A stretch of DNA of 19,202 nucleotides from Marivivens sp. (GCA_024642185.1 JAHEBR010000019.1:1-19202); one strand, 5' to 3'. Shown: positions 1-6,779, counted from the stretch's first letter. The notes: generated from the sequence alone by a model not told the origin. A program made the numbers and translations.

Positions 1-541
1 CGGCGCGTTGGGCGAGGCGTTCGAGGTCGGCCAGCGTCAGGCGGTTGAGGACCAAGACCTGCGCGCGGCTCAGAAGGGCGGCGTTGAGTTCAAAGCTCGG
101 GTTCTCGGTCGTGGCGCCCACGAGGAGGATCGTCCCGTCCTCCATATGCGGCAGGAAGCCGTCCTGCTGGGCCTTGTTGAAGCGGTGGATCTCGTCGACG
201 AAAAGGAGCGTGCCCTTGCCGGTGCGGCGGCGCAGTTTGGCGGCCTCGAAAACCTTCCGCAGCTCAGGCACGCCGGTGAAAATCGCGCTGATCTGTTCGA
301 AATGCAGATCGGTCTCGCGGGCGAGAAGGCGGGCGATTGTCGTCTTGCCGACCCCGGGCGGCCCCCAGAGGACCAGCGACGACAGCGAGCCCGACGCCAG
401 CATGATGCCCAAGGGCGCATCGGGGCCGAGCACCTGCTCCTGCCCGATCACCTCGCCAAGCGCCGTGGGCCTGAGCCTGTCGGCCAAGGGGCGCGGCGCG
501 TTGGGGGCCGAGTCGGCGTGGGTGTCGAAGAGATCGGGCAT
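1..541 (-). CDS. rarA: RarA/MgsA replication-associated recombination ATPase, N-terminal part (runs off the left edge)
   Basis: AAA+ ATPase of the RarA/MgsA/WRNIP1 clamp-loader-like family, which acts at stalled replication forks. The gene starts with ATG at 541 and leaves the window after 180 codons, with no stop seen. The reading frame shows Walker A (GPPGVGKTT, residues 60-68), Walker B (LLFVDEIHR, 112-120), a sensor-1 segment (GATTENPSFELNAALLSR, 142-159) and a likely arginine finger at R159. The N-terminal segment with RPLADRLRPTALGEVIGQ is typical of the family. The start lies 60 nt past the T-tract of the rplQ terminator and no clear Shine-Dalgarno precedes it. Family assignment is firm. 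C-terminal lid and tetramerisation domains cannot be judged here. Confidence 0.93.
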   Translation of the reverse strand, partial: MPDLFDTHADSAPNAPRPLADRLRPTALGEVIGQEQVLGPDAPLGIMLASGSLSSLVLWGPPGVGKTTIARLLARETDLHFEQISAIFTGVPELRKVFEAAKLRRRTGKGTLLFVDEIHRFNKAQQDGFLPHMEDGTILLVGATTENPSFELNAALLSRAQVLVLNRLTLADLERLAQRA

Positions 542-600
542 GAGCGCAGCCTAGGTTCGTCGGGGCGCGTTGGGAAGAGCGGGCGAAAGCCTTTGGCCCT

Positions 601-633
601 AAAAGAAAAAGCCCCGCGAAATCGCGGGGCTTT
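601..633 (-). terminator. Intrinsic terminator after rplQ
   Basis: On the minus strand an 8-bp GC stem (611-618 with 623-630), extendable through flanking A/T pairs to 608-633, is followed by a run of nine T with one C (610-601). It starts 25 nt after the rplQ stop and ends the rpsM-rpsK-rpoA-rplQ unit. It also separates that unit from rarA. Confidence 0.93.
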
Positions 634-657
634 CGGCTTGGCCTTGCGGCGGCAGCC

Positions 658-1083
658 TTATTCTTCGTCGGCCATCGCTTCTTCGGCCTCGAGGCGGGCC
701 TTGTCGGCGGCGCCTTTGGCGGCCGGATCGCGGTCGACCAGCTCGATGATCGCCATCGGAGCCATGTCGCCATAACGGAAGCCGGCTTTCAGCACACGGC
801 AGTAGCCGCCGCTGCGCTCTTTGTAGCGCGGGCCGAGGACTTCAAACAGCTTGGCGACGTCCTTGTCTTCCTTGAGCTGCGCAGCCGCAAGGCGGCGGGC
901 GTGAAGATCGCCCTTCTTGCCCAAGGTGATCAGCTTGTCGATGACGCGCTTGAGTTCCTTGGCTTTGGGAAGGGTGGTCTTGATCTGTTCGTGTTCGATG
1001 AGCGAGCCGGCCATGTTGGCGAACAGCGCTTTGCGGTGTTCGTGGGTCCGGTTCAGGCGGCGATAGCCACGGGCGTGACGCAT
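658..1083 (-). CDS. rplQ: 50S ribosomal protein L17
   Basis: Large-subunit protein L17, which lies near the exit-tunnel opening. The 141-residue product starts MRHARGYRRLNRTHEHRKALFANMAGSLI, the hallmark N-terminus of the family. It ends in an acidic/alanine-rich tail (about residues 120-141) that makes it somewhat longer than the roughly 127-residue E. coli protein, as is common in alphaproteobacteria. The ATG at 1083 is preceded by GGAG eight bases upstream. It is the last gene of the alpha-type unit, separated from rpoA by an unusually long 172-nt gap holding a pair of REP-like palindromes, and followed directly by a strong terminator. Confidence 0.97.
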   Translation of the reverse strand: MRHARGYRRLNRTHEHRKALFANMAGSLIEHEQIKTTLPKAKELKRVIDKLITLGKKGDLHARRLAAAQLKEDKDVAKLFEVLGPRYKERSGGYCRVLKAGFRYGDMAPMAIIELVDRDPAAKGAADKARLEAEEAMADEE

Positions 1084-1187
1084 TTTCTAGTCTCCGATAT
1101 GTGCCCTCTACGGGCGGTTTTGCTTTGTCTGGCCCCTGATGCGTGTCGGGGGCTCTCCTTGGGGCGCTTGGGCCCGGGTCTTGGTGT

Positions 1188-1251
1188 GCCGGGCTGAAGC
1201 CCGGCCTACCGGTTCGTCGCGGGGTGTAGGCCGGGCTTCAACCCGGCCTAC
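1188..1251. repeat. Pair of inverted REP-like palindromic repeats between rpoA and rplQ
   Basis: Two imperfect copies of a 22-nt palindromic unit face each other. Unit 1 has arms 1188-1195 and 1198-1205. Unit 2 has 10-bp arms 1226-1235 and 1242-1251. The reverse complement of unit 2 matches unit 1 at 21 of 22 positions over the core ending CCCGGCCTAC. The pair starts four bases after the rpoA stop codon and could fold into hairpins in the transcript. The arrangement resembles dispersed REP/BIME-type intergenic elements. Whether it recurs in this genome cannot be seen from one window. Confidence 0.7.
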
Positions 1252-1255
1252 CCGA

Positions 1256-2272
1256 TCAGAACGCGTCTTCGAATTTCTTGGCGAGATCCTCGATGTTCTC
1301 CGGCGGCCAATCCTCGACATCCATGCCAAGGTGCAGACCCATGCCCGAGAGCACTTCTTTGATCTCGTTCAGCGACTTGCGGCCGAAGTTCGGGGTGCGG
1401 AGCATCTCGGCTTCGGTTTTCTGGATCAGATCGCCGATGTAGACGATGTTGTCGTTCTTCAGGCAGTTGGCCGAACGCACCGAAAGCTCGAGCTCGTCGA
1501 CCTTCTTGAGAAGGAGCGGGTTGAACTCGAGGCCGTCGTCGTCGGACGAGGACGAGGCGCTTTCCGGCTCGTCAAAGTTGACGAAGATCGACAGCTGGTC
1601 CTGAAGAATGCGGGCGGCATAGGCCACGGCGTCGTCGGGAGTCAGCGATCCGTCGGTCTCGACCTTCATGGTCAGCTTGTCATAGTCCAGAACCTGGCCT
1701 TCGCGGGTCGGCTGAACATCATAGCTGACCTTGACGACCGGCGAATAGATCGCGTCGATCGACATCATGCCGATCGGAGCGTCTTCGGGCTTGTTCTTGT
1801 CAGCCGAGACATAGCCTTTGCCGGTGTTGACGGTCAGTTCCATGTAGAGATCAGCGCCGTCGTCCAGGTGGCAGATCACGTGATCCTTGTTGAGGATCTC
1901 GATGCCCGCGCTTTCCGAGATGTCGCCAGCGGTGACAACGCCCGGACCCTTGGCCTGAACCGAGAGGCGCTTGGGGCCTTCGACATCCATACGGATGGCG
2001 ACGCCCTTGAGGTTGAGAACGATATCGGTGACGTCTTCACGGACACCCGAAACCGACGAGAACTCGTGCAGCACGTTGTCGATCTGAACGGCGGTGATGG
2101 CGGCGCCTTGCAGCGACGACATCAGCACGCGGCGCAGCGCGTTGCCGAGGGTCAGACCAAAGCCGCGCTCGAGCGGTTCGGCAATGACGGTGGCCTGGCG
2201 CTGGGGGTCGTTGCCCGGCTTGACTTCAAGCTGGGTCGGCTTGATCAGTTCTGCCCAATTCTTGTGGATCAT
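1256..2272 (-). CDS. rpoA: DNA-directed RNA polymerase subunit alpha
   Basis: Alpha subunit, which dimerises to nucleate RNA polymerase assembly and contacts UP elements and activators. The 338-residue protein has the N-terminal assembly domain (about 1-230, with ERGFGLTLGNALRRVLMSS at 35-53), a Ser/Asp-rich linker (about 235-247) and the C-terminal DNA-binding domain (about 250-320). R266 in VRSANCLKNDNIVYIGD corresponds to E. coli R265. A longer frame opens at 2284, but the ATG at 2272 is chosen. It gives the family N-terminus MIHKNWAELIKP and has GGAGG five bases upstream, and that GGAGG follows directly on the upstream ATG. It follows rpsK after a 111-nt gap with a 12-bp hairpin; no rpsD lies between, as usual in alphaproteobacteria. 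Confidence 0.98.
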   Translation of the reverse strand: MIHKNWAELIKPTQLEVKPGNDPQRQATVIAEPLERGFGLTLGNALRRVLMSSLQGAAITAVQIDNVLHEFSSVSGVREDVTDIVLNLKGVAIRMDVEGPKRLSVQAKGPGVVTAGDISESAGIEILNKDHVICHLDDGADLYMELTVNTGKGYVSADKNKPEDAPIGMMSIDAIYSPVVKVSYDVQPTREGQVLDYDKLTMKVETDGSLTPDDAVAYAARILQDQLSIFVNFDEPESASSSSDDDGLEFNPLLLKKVDELELSVRSANCLKNDNIVYIGDLIQKTEAEMLRTPNFGRKSLNEIKEVLSGMGLHLGMDVEDWPPENIEDLAKKFEDAF

Positions 2273-2340
2273 GCGTCCCTCCATTCTTGTCAGCCTTCCA
2301 TGTCCTAAAAAGCCGACGCTCGAGGTTTCTAAATGACGGA

Positions 2341-2368
2341 CTGGGGCCGTGGAAAACCACAGCCCCAG
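2341..2368 (-). other. 12-bp hairpin in the rpsK-rpoA intergenic region
   Basis: Arms 2341-2352 and 2357-2368 pair over 12 bp, with one wobble in the RNA, around a four-base loop that reads TTTT in the transcript. It begins 15 nt after the rpsK stop. No T-tract follows it on the minus strand, so it looks like an RNA processing, stabilising or regulatory structure rather than an intrinsic terminator. Confidence 0.6.
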
Positions 2369-2383
2369 CCTAACTAAAATGCC

Positions 2384-2776
2384 TTAGACGCGGCGGCGCT
2401 TCGGCGGCCGGCAGCCGTTGTGGGCAAGCGGGGTCACATCACGGATTGCGGTGATGTTGAAGCCCACGGCAGCCAGAGCGCGCAGCGCCGATTCACGGCC
2501 CGAACCGGGGCCCTGAACTTCGACTTCCAGCGTCTTGACGCCATGTTCCTGAGCCTTCTTGCCGGCATCTTCAGCGGCCATCTGGGCGGCGTAGGGGGTC
2601 GACTTGCGCGAGCCCTTGAAGCCCATGGTGCCGGCTGAGGACCACGCAATCGCGTTGCCCTGCACGTCCGAGATCAGGATCTTGGTGTTGTTGAACGACG
2701 AGTTCACATGAGCAACGCCAGCGGCGATGTTCTTGGAGACTTTTTTCTTTCCGCCACGGCGGGTATCGCGTGCCAT
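2384..2776 (-). CDS. rpsK: 30S ribosomal protein S11
   Basis: Small-subunit platform protein S11. It contacts 16S rRNA near the mRNA exit and lines the E-site path. The 130-residue length and segments GVAHVNSSFNNTKILISDVQGNAIAWSSAG and the C-terminal VTPLAHNGCRPPKRRRV are diagnostic. The N-terminus is lysine-rich (MARDTRRGGKKKVSKN). It starts 14 nt after the rpsM stop and is part of the rpsM-rpsK-rpoA-rplQ transcription unit. A stable hairpin lies between it and rpoA. Confidence 0.98.
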   Translation of the reverse strand: MARDTRRGGKKKVSKNIAAGVAHVNSSFNNTKILISDVQGNAIAWSSAGTMGFKGSRKSTPYAAQMAAEDAGKKAQEHGVKTLEVEVQGPGSGRESALRALAAVGFNITAIRDVTPLAHNGCRPPKRRRV

Positions 2777-2790
2777 TGGTCAGATCTCCC

Positions 2791-3159
2791 TTACTTCTTC
2801 TTACCGGCGATGGCCTTTGCGGGGCCTTTGCGGGTACGAGCGTTGGTGTGGGTCCGCTGGCCGCGGACGGGGAGGTTGCGACGGTGACGCAGGCCGCGGT
2901 AGCAGCCGAGGTCCATCAGACGCTTGACGTTCATCGAAACTTCGCGACGCAGGTCGCCTTCGACGGTCAGGTTGGCGTCGATGAATTCGCGGATGGCGAG
3001 CACTTCGGCGTCCGAAAGCTCGTTGACGCGACGGGTTTCGTCGATCTTAACGGCTTCGCAGATCTGCTTGGCCGTGGTCAGGCCAATACCGGTGATATAG
3101 GTGAGGGCGATGGGAACCCGCTTTGCAGTCGGCAGGTTCACGCCGGCAATACGTGCCAC
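2791..3159 (-). CDS. rpsM: 30S ribosomal protein S13 (GTG start)
   Basis: Small-subunit head protein S13, which forms the A-site finger and L5 bridges and touches P-site tRNA. The 122-residue protein begins ARIAGVNLPTAKRVPIALTYITGIG and carries the RGLRHRRNLPVRGQRTHTNARTRKGP C-terminal block, both family signatures. The start codon is GTG at 3159, preceded by AAGGAAAG with a five-base spacer. It is the first gene after a consensus-like promoter (3314-3342) with a predicted leader of about 148 nt that can form several hairpins. The alpha-type unit therefore probably begins here as well as being reached from secY-adk. Confidence 0.98.
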   Translation of the reverse strand: MARIAGVNLPTAKRVPIALTYITGIGLTTAKQICEAVKIDETRRVNELSDAEVLAIREFIDANLTVEGDLRREVSMNVKRLMDLGCYRGLRHRRNLPVRGQRTHTNARTRKGPAKAIAGKKK

Positions 3160-3307
3160 GTTATCTTTCCTTTCGTTGCGGTTCCGTCATGCCGGAACCT
3201 TTTTTCACAACTGAGGCCCGAGAGGCTTGCTCACGGGCCGCTATCAGTCGAGGTGATCATCAGAACCGGGCGCGACCCGAATCCAAAGACTTGATTCCCT
3301 TGCGGGA
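3160..3307 (-). promoter_or_regulatory. Structured 5' leader of rpsM
   Basis: Predicted untranslated leader from the promoter at 3314-3342 to the rpsM GTG. It holds three clear hairpins on the minus strand. A 4-bp stem with a GCAA tetraloop sits at 3296-3307, at the predicted 5' end. A two-part hairpin at 3215-3239 has a 6-bp outer stem, a T/T mismatch and a 3-bp inner stem. A 7-bp hairpin sits at 3180-3199, about 20 nt before the start codon. The transcript start is inferred only from promoter spacing. The leader is a candidate autoregulatory site; no known family is recognised. Confidence 0.45.
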
Positions 3308-3313
3308 TGGGGC

Positions 3314-3342
3314 TGTCTAGGGGCTGATCGACCGGCGGTCAA
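3314..3342 (-). promoter_or_regulatory. Sigma-70 type promoter for rpsM-rpsK-rpoA-rplQ, inside a palindrome
   Basis: The minus strand shows a -35 box TTGACC (3342-3337), a 17-nt spacer and a -10 box TAGACA (3319-3314), the best match to consensus in the window. An interrupted palindrome overlaps the spacer and both boxes, with outer arms 3319-3325 and 3342-3348 and inner arms 3330-3334 and 3336-3340. The site begins 6 nt after the adk stop codon. The palindrome could be an operator or a weak adk terminator hairpin. Confidence 0.65.
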
Positions 3343-3353
3343 GCCCCTCTTGA

Positions 3354-4001
3354 TCAGCCAAGCGCCTTGGCGATCGAGGCCGAAACCTTGTCCATGCTGG
3401 CAAGGCCGTCGACCGACTTCAAGCTGCCCTTGGCATAGTAGTAGCCGATGAGCGGCGAGGTCTGTTTGTAGTAGGCCAGAAGACGGGTCTTGAGGCTTTC
3501 TTCATTGTCGTCGGCGCGGCGCTTGAACTCGGCCTTTTGGCCGCAGCTGGTGCAGACATGATCGGCCGGGATCGGCTTGGTGTTGTCGTTGTAGACCTCA
3601 CCACAATTGCCACAGGTCGAGCGCGCGGTGATGCGCGAAACGAGCGCGGCATCATCCACCTGCATCTCGATCACTGCATCGAGCGGCTCGCCCAGCTCGG
3701 CAAGCAGCGCGCCAAGGGCGTCAGCCTGCGCCAGCGTGCGGGGAAAGCCGTCGAAGATATAACCGCCGCCAGCAGCGCCGCTGGAAAGCTTTTCACGGAT
3801 CAGGCCGATCACGATCTCGTCGGTGACGAGATGGCCCTTGTCCATCACTTCGGCAACCATCTTGCCCATCTCGGTTCCGCTGGTGCGCGCATCGCGGAGC
3901 ATGTCGCCCGTCGAAAGCTGAACCATATTGCGTCCCTCAACGAGGATACGCGCTTGTGTTCCTTTGCCCGCGCCCGGCGGTCCGAGAAGAATGATGTTCA
4001 T
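3354..4001 (-). CDS. adk: Adenylate kinase with four-cysteine (zinc-type) LID
   Basis: Catalyses ATP + AMP to 2 ADP in the cytosol. The 215-residue protein opens with the P-loop GPPGAGKGT (7-15). It has the AMP-binding segment STGDMLR (30-36) and the signature YIFDGFPRTLAQADAL (81-96). The LID domain carries C130, C133, C150 and C153 in a CxxC...CxxC arrangement, as in adenylate kinases that bind a structural metal, usually zinc. Its ATG overlaps the secY stop as ATGA (4 nt), so translation is probably coupled to secY. The secY-adk pair next to ribosomal genes is conserved in many bacteria. Confidence 0.98.
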   Translation of the reverse strand: MNIILLGPPGAGKGTQARILVEGRNMVQLSTGDMLRDARTSGTEMGKMVAEVMDKGHLVTDEIVIGLIREKLSSGAAGGGYIFDGFPRTLAQADALGALLAELGEPLDAVIEMQVDDAALVSRITARSTCGNCGEVYNDNTKPIPADHVCTSCGQKAEFKRRADDNEESLKTRLLAYYKQTSPLIGYYYAKGSLKSVDGLASMDKVSASIAKALG

Positions 4002-5362
4002 CGACGAGCGGGTCCCTTCGTGCGTTTCTTATCACCACGCTTGCCGCGCAGCTGCGATTTCTCAATGAGCCCTTCATACTGATGGGCCAGCAGATGCGAT
4101 TGGATCTGCTGAATCGTGTCCATACCGACGGACACGATGATCAGGACGGATGTACCGCCAAAGTAGAAAGGAATCGACAGCTGAGAGCGCAGGATCTCGG
4201 GCATGAGACAAACTAGCGCAAGGTAGCCGGAACCGAGGACGAGGATGCGGCGCACCACATAGTCGAGGTATTCCGCGGTGCGCTTGCCGGGGCGGATGCC
4301 GGGGACAAAGCCGTTCTGGTTCTTGAGGTTGTCGGCAACCTCATCGGTCTTGAACGCCACTTCTGCGGTGTAGAAGTAGGTGAAGAAGACGATCATCGAC
4401 GTAAAGAACACGAGGTAGAGCGGCTGACCGGGGCCGAAATAGGCCAGGATCGTCGACATGATCGGGCCGGTCGAGCCGCCCGAGAAAGTCGAGAGCGTGG
4501 TCGGCAGCAGGAGAAGCGCCGAGGCAAAGATTGCCGGGATAACGCCCGCGGGGTTAACCTTGATCGGCAGGTGGCTCGAGCCGCCGTCATAGACCTTCAT
4601 GCCCACCTGACGGCGGGGATATTGGATATGGATCTTGCGCAGGCTGCGCTCCATGAAGACGACGAATGTCAGAACCACGGCCAGCATGACGAGAACGCCG
4701 ATGATGACGCCGGGGCTGACAGCGCCCGAGCGGCCCTGGCTCAGAAACTGGGCGGCGGCGGCGGGGATCTCGGCGACGATGCCGACGAAGATGATGAGCG
4801 AGATGCCGTTACCAATGCCGCGGCTGGTGATCTGCTCGCCGAGCCACATCAGGAACATGGTGCCACCGACGAGGGTGATGATGCAGGAGACGAGGAAGAA
4901 GATGCCCGGATCCGAGACCAGATCGCCGGCCTGAAGGCTGGCTGCAAGGGCATAGGCCTGGAACGTGGCCAGAACCACGGTGCCATAGCGGGTGTATTGG
5001 TTGAGCTTCTTGCGGCCGGTTTCGCCTTCCTTCTTCAGCTGTTTCCAAGGCTCGTACATGGAACCCATCAGCTGAACGATAATCGAGGCGGAAATGTAGG
5101 GCATGATCCCGAGGGCAAAGATGCCCATGCGGCTGAGTGCGCCGCCGGTAAACATCGACAGGATGCCGCCGATCCCCGAGGCCGCGCTTTCCATGAATTC
5201 ACGAAGCGCCGCGCCGTCGATGCCGGGAACGGGGATAAACGTCCCGAGACGGTAGACGATCAACATGCCGATCGTGAAGAAAATGCGCTGACGAAGCTCG
5301 GTCGCCTTGCCAAAGGCCGACCAGCTCAGGTTGGCGGCCATTTGTTCTGCTGCAGATGCCAT
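3998..5362 (-). CDS. secY: Preprotein translocase subunit SecY
   Basis: Channel subunit of the SecYEG translocon in the inner membrane, which passes unfolded preproteins. The 454-residue sequence shows about ten hydrophobic segments, an N-terminal plug/TM2 region (FIPVPGIDGAALREFM and later MGIFALGIMPYISASIIVQL), the QYTRYGTVVLA segment, and a basic cytoplasmic C-terminal tail ending KRGDKKRTKGPARR. GNGISLIIFVGIVAEIP and KTDEVADNLKNQNGFVPGIRPG are family signatures. It is preceded by rplO after a 105-nt gap with a terminator-like hairpin and overlaps adk by 4 nt. A modest AGGA lies 11 nt before the ATG. Confidence 0.98.
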   Translation of the reverse strand: MASAAEQMAANLSWSAFGKATELRQRIFFTIGMLIVYRLGTFIPVPGIDGAALREFMESAASGIGGILSMFTGGALSRMGIFALGIMPYISASIIVQLMGSMYEPWKQLKKEGETGRKKLNQYTRYGTVVLATFQAYALAASLQAGDLVSDPGIFFLVSCIITLVGGTMFLMWLGEQITSRGIGNGISLIIFVGIVAEIPAAAAQFLSQGRSGAVSPGVIIGVLVMLAVVLTFVVFMERSLRKIHIQYPRRQVGMKVYDGGSSHLPIKVNPAGVIPAIFASALLLLPTTLSTFSGGSTGPIMSTILAYFGPGQPLYLVFFTSMIVFFTYFYTAEVAFKTDEVADNLKNQNGFVPGIRPGKRTAEYLDYVVRRILVLGSGYLALVCLMPEILRSQLSIPFYFGGTSVLIIVSVGMDTIQQIQSHLLAHQYEGLIEKSQLRGKRGDKKRTKGPARR

Positions 5363-5380
5363 TCGGGATCTCTTCCTGTG

Positions 5381-5416
5381 AAAAACGCCGCCGGCCGGTT
5401 CACCCGGACGGCGGCG
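5381..5416 (-). terminator. Terminator-like hairpin between rplO and secY (candidate attenuator)
   Basis: On the minus strand an 8-bp GC stem (5386-5393 with 5409-5416) continues past one mismatch into a 4-bp inner stem (5395-5398 with 5404-5407) around a five-base loop. Five T follow directly (5385-5381). This has the full form of an intrinsic terminator, yet it sits 18 nt before the essential secY gene with no evident promoter behind it. Partial termination or attenuation is the natural reading. Confidence 0.75.
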
Positions 5417-5438
5417 CTGGGAAAACTCTCAGGGTGAT

Positions 5439-5462
5439 GTAGGCCCGCGCAAGCAGGCCCAC
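5439..5462 (-). other. 10-bp hairpin with TTGC loop directly after rplO
   Basis: Arms 5439-5448 and 5453-5462 form ten pairs in the minus-strand RNA, two of them G-U wobbles, around a four-base loop. It lies 5 nt beyond the rplO stop and 22 nt before the terminator-like hairpin. It has no T-tract of its own. Confidence 0.5.
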
Positions 5463-5467
5463 AACCC

Positions 5468-5938
5468 TTATTCCGCCGCAGTCGCGGTGGTGGTCAGCTT
5501 GCCGCCTGCCTTTTCGACCGCCTCGACAGCGCCTTTCGAAGCGCCGGTGACGGTGATGGTGGCTTTGGCTTTGATCTCGCCCTTGGCGAGAACGCGGATG
5601 CCATCAAGCTTGCGGCGCACGAGGCCCGAAGCAACCAGAACGTCTTCGGTGATCTCGGCCTTGGCGTCGATCTTCTTGTCGTCGATGAATTTCTGGATCA
5701 GGCCCAGGTTGACGACGGCGAAAGCCTTGCGGTTGGGCTTGTTAAAGCCGCGCTTGGGCAGACGCTGGTAGAGGGGCATCTGGCCGCCTTCGTAGGCGTT
5801 CAGCGCCACACCCGAACGGGATTTCTGACCTTTGATACCACGGCCACCGGTTTTGCCTTTGCCCGAGCCCGGACCGCGGCCAACGCGGGTGCGTTTCTTG
5901 GTGGCGCCATCATTATCGCGCAGTTCATTAAGTTTCAT
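5468..5938 (-). CDS. rplO: 50S ribosomal protein L15
   Basis: Late-assembly large-subunit protein L15. The 156-residue product starts MKLNELRDNDGATKKRTRVGRGPGSGKGKTGGRGIKGQKSRSG, the Gly/Lys/Arg-rich extended arm of the family, followed by the globular C-terminal domain with GEIKAKATITVTGASKGAVEAVEKAGG. The ATG at 5938 has AAGGAG eight bases upstream. In the usual spc order rplO follows rpmD directly. Here it is separated from rpmD by about 1.7 kb holding three other reading frames and is preceded by its own promoter candidate. Confidence 0.98.
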   Translation of the reverse strand: MKLNELRDNDGATKKRTRVGRGPGSGKGKTGGRGIKGQKSRSGVALNAYEGGQMPLYQRLPKRGFNKPNRKAFAVVNLGLIQKFIDDKKIDAKAEITEDVLVASGLVRRKLDGIRVLAKGEIKAKATITVTGASKGAVEAVEKAGGKLTTTATAAE

Positions 5939-6033
5939 TGTCGCTTCTCCTTGCCGGAACTACCCCTCGAGCGACCAAGGGGGCAAACACGGCGTTACAA
6001 GTTGATTCTGGCCCCATAGCGGGCCACCGGGGG

Positions 6034-6062
6034 CGTATAGACGTGGAAACCTCCGGGATCAA
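6034..6062 (-). promoter_or_regulatory. Promoter candidate for rplO-secY-adk
   Basis: The minus strand carries TTGATC (6062-6057), a 17-nt spacer and TATACG (6039-6034), about 95 nt before the rplO start. A 6-bp hairpin (6062-6067 with 6071-6076) abuts the -35 box and follows the DUF4202 gene, so it may be that gene's weak terminator. The rplO group is cut off from rpmD by a terminator, so a promoter is required here. Confidence 0.55.
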
Positions 6063-6089
6063 GGGGCTTGGCCCCTGCCCCGGCGTGCC

Positions 6090-6737
6090 TCAGCTCACCT
6101 CGTGCTTGGCCAAGGCTTCGAGGGCCTTCTTCTCGCGCTCGAGCGCGCGGCCGACGATACGGGCGGTGCGTTCGTCGAGATCGAGCGCAAGGGCGGCTTT
6201 GTGGCCGGTGGACGACATCTTGCGCAGCGTCTTGCCGACGATATCGACAAGCTTGTCGTCGTCGTAATGGGCGTATTTGCCGATGAACTCGTCCCAGTAA
6301 TAGGTGAGGAACACCACATCGACGACATTCTCCAGCGCCTGACTGTCGGGATCTTTCTTGAGCTGCTCCTTGCGGAGATAGCTGCCGACCTTTGCAGCCT
6401 CGTCATCCGAATAGCCCGCCTCGCGCATGATGGCGCCGACCGTATCGGCGTGCATGGCGCGCAGGGTCGTGCGCCATTTGTTATACCCCTCGCGGCCTTC
6501 GGGATAATCGGCGCGGGGGATGGCCCAGCGGCGGATGTGCTGGGCGCGGGCGGCGATCCGCAGAAGCTCGCCCGCCTCGGGGTAGAGCGCGCCGAGTTGT
6601 TCCCACATCCGCTCGGCATAGACCGTCTCATAGGGGCGGCCGACGCCATCCACCACGGTTTCGCGCGGATCCTCGGTGTTGACCGCGTCAATCGCGGCGA
6701 TGACGGCGGTAAACTTGGCGGTGGGGGTGAAGGGCAT
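6090..6737 (-). CDS. DUF4202 family protein
   Basis: A 215-residue soluble protein recognised as DUF4202 from the segments AIDAVNTEDPRE (15-26), YAERMWEQLGALYPEAGELLRIAARAQHIRRWAIPRADYP (40-79), GYNKWRTTLRAMHADTVGAIMREAGYSDD (84-112) and LENVVDVVFLTYYWDEF (135-151). The family is conserved in bacteria and fungi and has no function I can state. The His/Arg cluster AQHIRRW (65-71) is its most constant part. It has AGGAG six bases before the ATG and a promoter candidate directly upstream. Its position between rpmD and rplO is unusual, and nothing in it suggests a ribosomal role. Alternating charged residues and alanine near the C-terminus suggest a helix (190-213). Confidence 0.85.
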   Translation of the reverse strand: MPFTPTAKFTAVIAAIDAVNTEDPRETVVDGVGRPYETVYAERMWEQLGALYPEAGELLRIAARAQHIRRWAIPRADYPEGREGYNKWRTTLRAMHADTVGAIMREAGYSDDEAAKVGSYLRKEQLKKDPDSQALENVVDVVFLTYYWDEFIGKYAHYDDDKLVDIVGKTLRKMSSTGHKAALALDLDERTARIVGRALEREKKALEALAKHEVS

Positions 6738-6741
6738 GGGC

Positions 6742-6779
6742 GGCTCCTGATAAATCTCGGTTTCGAGATATTAGGAGCC
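6742..6779 (-). promoter_or_regulatory. Inverted repeat covering the -10 box and the Shine-Dalgarno of the DUF4202 gene
   Basis: Outer arms 6742-6748 and 6773-6779 (7 bp) and inner arms 6754-6759 and 6764-6769 (6 bp) form a long interrupted palindrome. Its left arm contains the AGGAG of the DUF4202 gene and its right half overlaps the -10 box at 6768-6773. It may be a protein operator. In a transcript starting further upstream it could instead act as an RNA hairpin that hides the ribosome binding site. Confidence 0.5.

Noticed and set aside
8..775. 255-residue plus-strand open frame at the left edge
   Set aside because: Antisense to the rarA fragment and crosses the rplQ terminator and the rplQ C-terminus; RarA motifs in the minus-strand frame explain the region.
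1139..2308. 389-residue plus-strand open frame opposite rpoA
   Set aside because: Antisense shadow of rpoA with low-complexity, His/Asp/Val-rich composition; no recognisable domain.
4571..5437. 288-residue plus-strand frame opposite secY
   Set aside because: Composition rich in Asp, His and Ala is typical of the antisense of a membrane protein gene; SecY is certain on the other strand.
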